Positions 5,590-7,523 of a stretch of 7,523 nt of DNA are shown piece after piece. The stretch spans positions 1 to 7,523 of the forward strand of contig WAJW01000106.1 of NCBI GenBank assembly GCA_015523685.1, read 5' to 3'. This DNA is from Archaeoglobaceae archaeon (GTDB lineage: Archaea; Halobacteriota; Archaeoglobi; Archaeoglobales; JdFR-42). The notes beneath the pieces are model-generated. The model saw only the letters and a list, made by a program, of their open reading frames with translations. It was not told the origin of the DNA and made no database searches. The first letter of the stretch is position 1. Each line of letters begins with the position of its first letter. The position numbers were made by a program, and so were the translations under genes.

Positions 5590-6709
5590 TGTCGCTGTTA
5601 TCGGTGGAGGAGTTACAGGTCTGTCAATAGCCTACAATCTGGCAAAACAGGGAATCGAGAAGGTTGTTGTGCTTGAGAAAAGATACCTTGGAGCGGGATC
5701 AAGCGGTAGATGTGCCGGTGGTATAAGAGAGCAATTCTCAACCGAACCCATGATAAAACTTGCCAGAAAAAGTCTTGACATGTATGAAAAACTCAGTGAT
5801 GAACTGAACTTCAACATTCTTTTCAGACAGGGCGGTTATCTCTTTCTCGCCTTCAATGAAGATGATATGAGCGAGATAAGAGAGCACGTCAGGCTCCAGA
5901 ATTCTCTTGGAGTTGGATCAAGGATTGTGACTCCAGAAGAGGCGAGGGAGATCTTCCCGGAACTCAACACCGATGGAATGGTGGGAGGGGCTTTCAACAG
6001 AAGGGATGGAATTGCATTCCCGTTTCCCGTGGTGTGGGGTTATGCGAGGGCCGGAGAAAGGCTCGGAGTTGAGATAAGAAAATTTACTGAAGTCAGAGAT
6101 ATAATTGTGGAGAACGGGAGTGTTAAGGGAGTTGTCGCTGGAGAAGAAAGGATAGATTGTGATTTTGTTGTTAACGCTGCTGGAGGATGGAGTAAGAAGA
6201 TATATGAGATGGCTGGATTGAAATCCTTCAATACACCCGTTAAACATGAGATTCTTGCAACCGAGCCACTGAAACCCTTCCTCGAGCCCATGATCGTCAA
6301 TATATCAGCAGGTCTTTACTTCAATCAATCAATGAGGGGAGAAATAATAGGGGGGATCGGAACCCACAGTGAACCATCAACTGACGTATCATCGTCATTT
6401 GAATTCGTTAAAAAATTTGCAAGAGAGATCGTCAGACTCGTTCCCAAAATAAGGGGTGTTAAGGTTCTGAGACAGTGGGCAGGGTTGTATGATATGACAC
6501 CCGATGCTCAACCGGTTCTCGGAGAGACTGAAATAGAGGGGTTCATACAGGCAAATGGATTCAGCGGACACGGCTTCATGCTTGCCCCTGTTGTTGGAGA
6601 GCTGATAGCAAAGTTGATAGCAACCGGAAAGGTTGATCCACTCATAAGGCCTTTCGGGTTCAACAGGTTCAGAGATGGTATAGAGCCAGAGCATACAGTT
6701 GTAGGTTGA
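5579..6709 (+). CDS. DAO-family FAD dehydrogenase, catalytic beta subunit (PdhB/sarcosine-oxidase-beta-like)
   Basis: This is the catalytic subunit, expected to oxidise an amine substrate using FAD; L-proline to pyrroline-5-carboxylate is the best guess. With ATG 5579 it has 376 residues. The FAD Rossmann motif is at the N-terminus (VAVIGGGVTGLS; G9-x-G11-x-x-G14), followed by the family segment LGAGSSGRCAGGIREQF (37-53), VNAAGGWS (198-205) and, near the end, QWAGLYDMTPDAQPVLG (299-315) and NGFSGHGFMLAP (326-337). As I recall it, the Pyrococcus horikoshii proline dehydrogenase beta subunit aligns through all of these, including the KH pair (K222, H223) and the Tyr at 247 that I place near the substrate. 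GTG 5570 and ATG 5573 are alternative starts; I chose ATG 5579 because GGTGAT (5569-5574) lies four bases before it. Sarcosine, glycine or another amino acid cannot be excluded. Last gene of the operon. Confidence 0.87.
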   Translation: MKADVAVIGGGVTGLSIAYNLAKQGIEKVVVLEKRYLGAGSSGRCAGGIREQFSTEPMIKLARKSLDMYEKLSDELNFNILFRQGGYLFLAFNEDDMSEIREHVRLQNSLGVGSRIVTPEEAREIFPELNTDGMVGGAFNRRDGIAFPFPVVWGYARAGERLGVEIRKFTEVRDIIVENGSVKGVVAGEERIDCDFVVNAAGGWSKKIYEMAGLKSFNTPVKHEILATEPLKPFLEPMIVNISAGLYFNQSMRGEIIGGIGTHSEPSTDVSSSFEFVKKFAREIVRLVPKIRGVKVLRQWAGLYDMTPDAQPVLGETEIEGFIQANGFSGHGFMLAPVVGELIAKLIATGKVDPLIRPFGFNRFRDGIEPEHTVVG

Positions 6710-6752
6710 TAGATTAATTTTAAATTCTTTAATTCTATTTTCTATCGGTGAT
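6708..6752 (+). promoter_or_regulatory. Intergenic promoter and binding site of the acylphosphatase gene
   Basis: The 46-base gap is AT-rich. AATTTTAAATTC (about 6715-6726) is TATA-like and predicts a start near 6746, just before the ribosome binding site GGTGAT (6747-6752), leaving a very short leader. GATAGA (6708-6713) and TCTATC (6741-6746) form an inverted pair around the AT-rich core; this may be a weak operator or chance. Read-through from the operon is also possible, since no clear terminator is seen. Confidence 0.35.
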
Positions 6753-6755
6753 TCC

Positions 6756-7031
6756 ATGAAGGTCAGGGCCCATGTTTTTATTTCAGGCAGGGTTCAGGGT
6801 GTGTTCTTCCGGGCACATACAAGGGAACAGGCACTGAAGAGAGGTGTAACTGGATGGGTCAGGAATCTGCCGGATGGAAGGGTAGAGGCTGTCTTCGAGG
6901 GGGAAGAAGATGATGTGAGGAGTGTCATTGAATGGTGCAGGCATGGCCCACCTTTTGCAAGAGTTGAAAACGTTGAGGTAGAGTGGGAGGATTACAGGGG
7001 AGAGTTTGAGACGTTCAGCATTGTTTATTGA
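6756..7031 (+). CDS. acyP: Acylphosphatase
   Basis: A 91-residue cytosolic enzyme that hydrolyses acyl phosphates to a carboxylate and phosphate. The two signature regions of the family are intact: GRVQGVFFR (11-19), whose Arg19 binds the phosphate, and GWVRNLPDGRVEAVFEG (33-49), whose Asn37 positions the catalytic water. Length is the usual 90-100 residues. The start ATG 6756 has GGTGAT three bases upstream, closer than typical but usable. It sits 46 bases after the dehydrogenase operon and about 50 bases before tRNA-Ala, all in the same direction. Nothing links it functionally to the operon; in archaea acylphosphatase genes turn up in varied contexts. Identification is firm. Confidence 0.95.
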   Translation: MKVRAHVFISGRVQGVFFRAHTREQALKRGVTGWVRNLPDGRVEAVFEGEEDDVRSVIEWCRHGPPFARVENVEVEWEDYRGEFETFSIVY

Positions 7032-7052
7032 AGTGCTGTTTCATCATAAGTT

Positions 7053-7066
7053 AGATATACATGTAT
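7053..7066 (+). promoter_or_regulatory. TATA-like box of tRNA-Ala with an adjoining palindrome
   Basis: AGATATAC (7053-7060) is centred about 26 bases before the first base of the mature tRNA, so transcription would begin at or very near the tRNA 5' end. ATACATGTAT (7057-7066) is a perfect 10-base palindrome overlapping the box. Position relative to the tRNA supports the promoter; a role for the palindrome is not shown. Confidence 0.5.
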
Positions 7067-7081
7067 GTATTCTCAGATTAC

Positions 7082-7153
7082 GGGCTCGTAGCTCAGGGGT
7101 AGAGCGTCGCCTTCGCAAGGCGAAGGCCGCGGGTTCGAATCCCGCCGAGTCCA
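7082..7153 (+). tRNA. tRNA-Ala (anticodon CGC)
   Basis: A 72-base cloverleaf folds completely. The acceptor stem GGGCTCG pairs with CGAGTCC; the D arm is GCTC/GAGC with loop AGGGGTA; the anticodon stem TCGCC/GGCGA encloses loop TTCGCAA; the T arm GCGGG/CCCGC has the standard loop TTCGAAT. The anticodon CGC (7114-7116) reads the Ala codon GCG. The G3:U70 wobble pair, the main alanine identity element, is present, and the discriminator is A (7153). CCA is not encoded (the DNA continues CTC), so it must be added after processing. No intron is present. It is a possible integration target, but I see no duplicated 3' end within the window. Confidence 0.97.
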
Positions 7154-7179
7154 CTCAAACCCCTTAAAAATCGAATGAT

Positions 7180-7364
7180 TTACTGAATATAATTTGAGTT
7201 TAATTTGAGTTTCTCATGCTCTTCTTTCAGTCTCAGGTATTCTGCCCTTAGCTCTTCATAGTTCTCTCTGTGTTTCTGGTAATAGTCTCCAAGTTCTTTT
7301 TGAAGTGGGTTTTTCTCTTTGAATTGAAAGAACCTATCAGGATGTTTTCCTGAGATATGTCCAT
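7180..7364 (-). pseudogene. Small coiled-coil ORF, broken or start-less
   Basis: On the minus strand a frame open from 7368 to the TAA at 7180-7182 encodes 62 residues. The second half is a convincing coiled coil (LGDYYQKHRENYEELRAEYL, then RLKEEHEKLKL) with leucine/tyrosine heptads. This frame has no ATG, GTG or TTG. An ATG at 7364 in the overlapping frame follows the upstream gene's stop by 11 bases and reads MDISQENILIGSFNSKRK before running out of frame. A single indel between about 7310 and 7325, possibly in the A5 run, would join the two into a protein of about 62 residues. Either the gene is frameshifted or its start is unconventional. The family is not recognised. It converges on tRNA-Ala, whose 3' end is only 26 bases away. 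Confidence 0.4.
7191..7212. repeat. 11-base perfect tandem duplication
   Basis: AATTTGAGTTT occurs twice without spacing (7191-7201 and 7202-7212). It lies in the last codons of the minus-strand coiled-coil ORF. Because 11 is not a multiple of three, the duplication shifts the frame there and sets the present stop codon. It looks like a recent slippage event. Confidence 0.8.
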
Positions 7365-7375
7365 ACCTTTATCCT

Positions 7376-7523
7376 TCACTCCTCCTCACAGTAAAGGCAT
7401 ACAGCTTCAGACAGTGTATAAAAAGCCGGATCATGGAATGGGAGGGTTGCAGTTATGGGGTGGGAATCTACTACGTAAACGGCATAGTCTCGAAAAATGA
7501 GACTGATTACAGAACATGAATAT
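7376..7523 (-). CDS. C-terminal end of an unrecognised gene (enters from right edge)
   Basis: The minus strand is open from the window edge to the TGA at 7376-7378, giving 48 residues. The text reads like a real folded protein: FRDYAVYVVDSHPITATLPF, then HDPAFYTLSEAVCLYCEEE at the end. The last Cys-x2-Cys (CLYC) is followed by three Glu. I do not recognise the family, and the N-terminal part is outside the window. The sequence GAGGAG just before the stop could serve as the binding site for the small ORF that follows, so the two may form one leftward transcript converging on tRNA-Ala. Confidence 0.5.
   Translation of the reverse strand, partial: YSCSVISLIFRDYAVYVVDSHPITATLPFHDPAFYTLSEAVCLYCEEE

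Noticed and set aside
6395..6757. Minus-strand 120-codon frame over the end of the DAO subunit
   Set aside because: Antisense to conserved family motifs (QWAGLYDMTPDAQPVLG, NGFSGHGF); no binding site.
7082..7212. tRNA-Ala as an attachment site for an integrated element
   Set aside because: No repeated copy of the tRNA 3' end and no integrase gene are seen in the window; cannot be supported.
7486..7504. Inverted repeat AGTCTC/GAGACT with 7-base loop as a terminator
   Set aside because: It lies inside an open minus-strand coding frame and has no adjoining T-run in a sensible direction; short enough to be chance.
1..7523. CRISPR array, IS terminal repeats or rRNA
   Set aside because: I found no regularly spaced repeats, transposase motif or rRNA sequence on either strand; the only exact tandem repeat is the 11-base pair at 7191-7212.

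Overview
The window looks archaeal, most plausibly a euryarchaeon of the Archaeoglobales type; I infer this and did not search for it. The signs are AT-rich TATA-like boxes about 26 bases before likely transcript starts, Shine-Dalgarno sites of the GGTGA/GGAG type, heavy use of AGA/AGG (Arg) and ATA (Ile) codons, a tRNA gene without an encoded CCA end, and a split proline-dehydrogenase-type complex of the kind known from Thermococcales.

Left part (1-1957). A major-facilitator transporter runs leftward off the window edge; it starts at about 713 and probably has a leaderless GTG. Next is about 570 bases of gene-poor DNA. On the minus strand it holds what looks like a short decayed gene, broken at a run of six A. 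A rightward promoter then serves a 108-residue polytopic membrane protein of unknown function (1354-1680). Behind it lie a possible 27-codon ORF and a strikingly C-rich, G-poor stretch (about 1772-1957) that looks unlike its surroundings.

Middle (2015-6709). A radical SAM/SPASM protein resembling the peptide-modifying AF0577-type family is followed by a tiny ORF overlapping its stop codon by ATGA, a possible precursor peptide. A promoter region at about 3161-3192 then leads into a tight four-gene operon: a [2Fe-2S]/pyridine-nucleotide-type flavoprotein, a 2x[4Fe-4S] ferredoxin-like protein, a small BFD-type [2Fe-2S] protein and a DAO-family FAD dehydrogenase. The gene order and domain partition match the pdhAFXB dye-linked L-proline dehydrogenase of Thermococcales. 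The DAO subunit would oxidise a secondary or primary amine (L-proline is the best guess; sarcosine or glycine is possible) and pass electrons through the other flavin and Fe-S subunits to an acceptor.

Right part (6710-7523). An acylphosphatase gene is followed by tRNA-Ala(CGC), complete with G3:U70 and its own TATA-like box. On the minus strand beyond the tRNA lie a small coiled-coil-coding ORF, broken or lacking a start and carrying an 11-base tandem duplication near its end, and the C-terminal end of an unrecognised gene that enters from the right edge.
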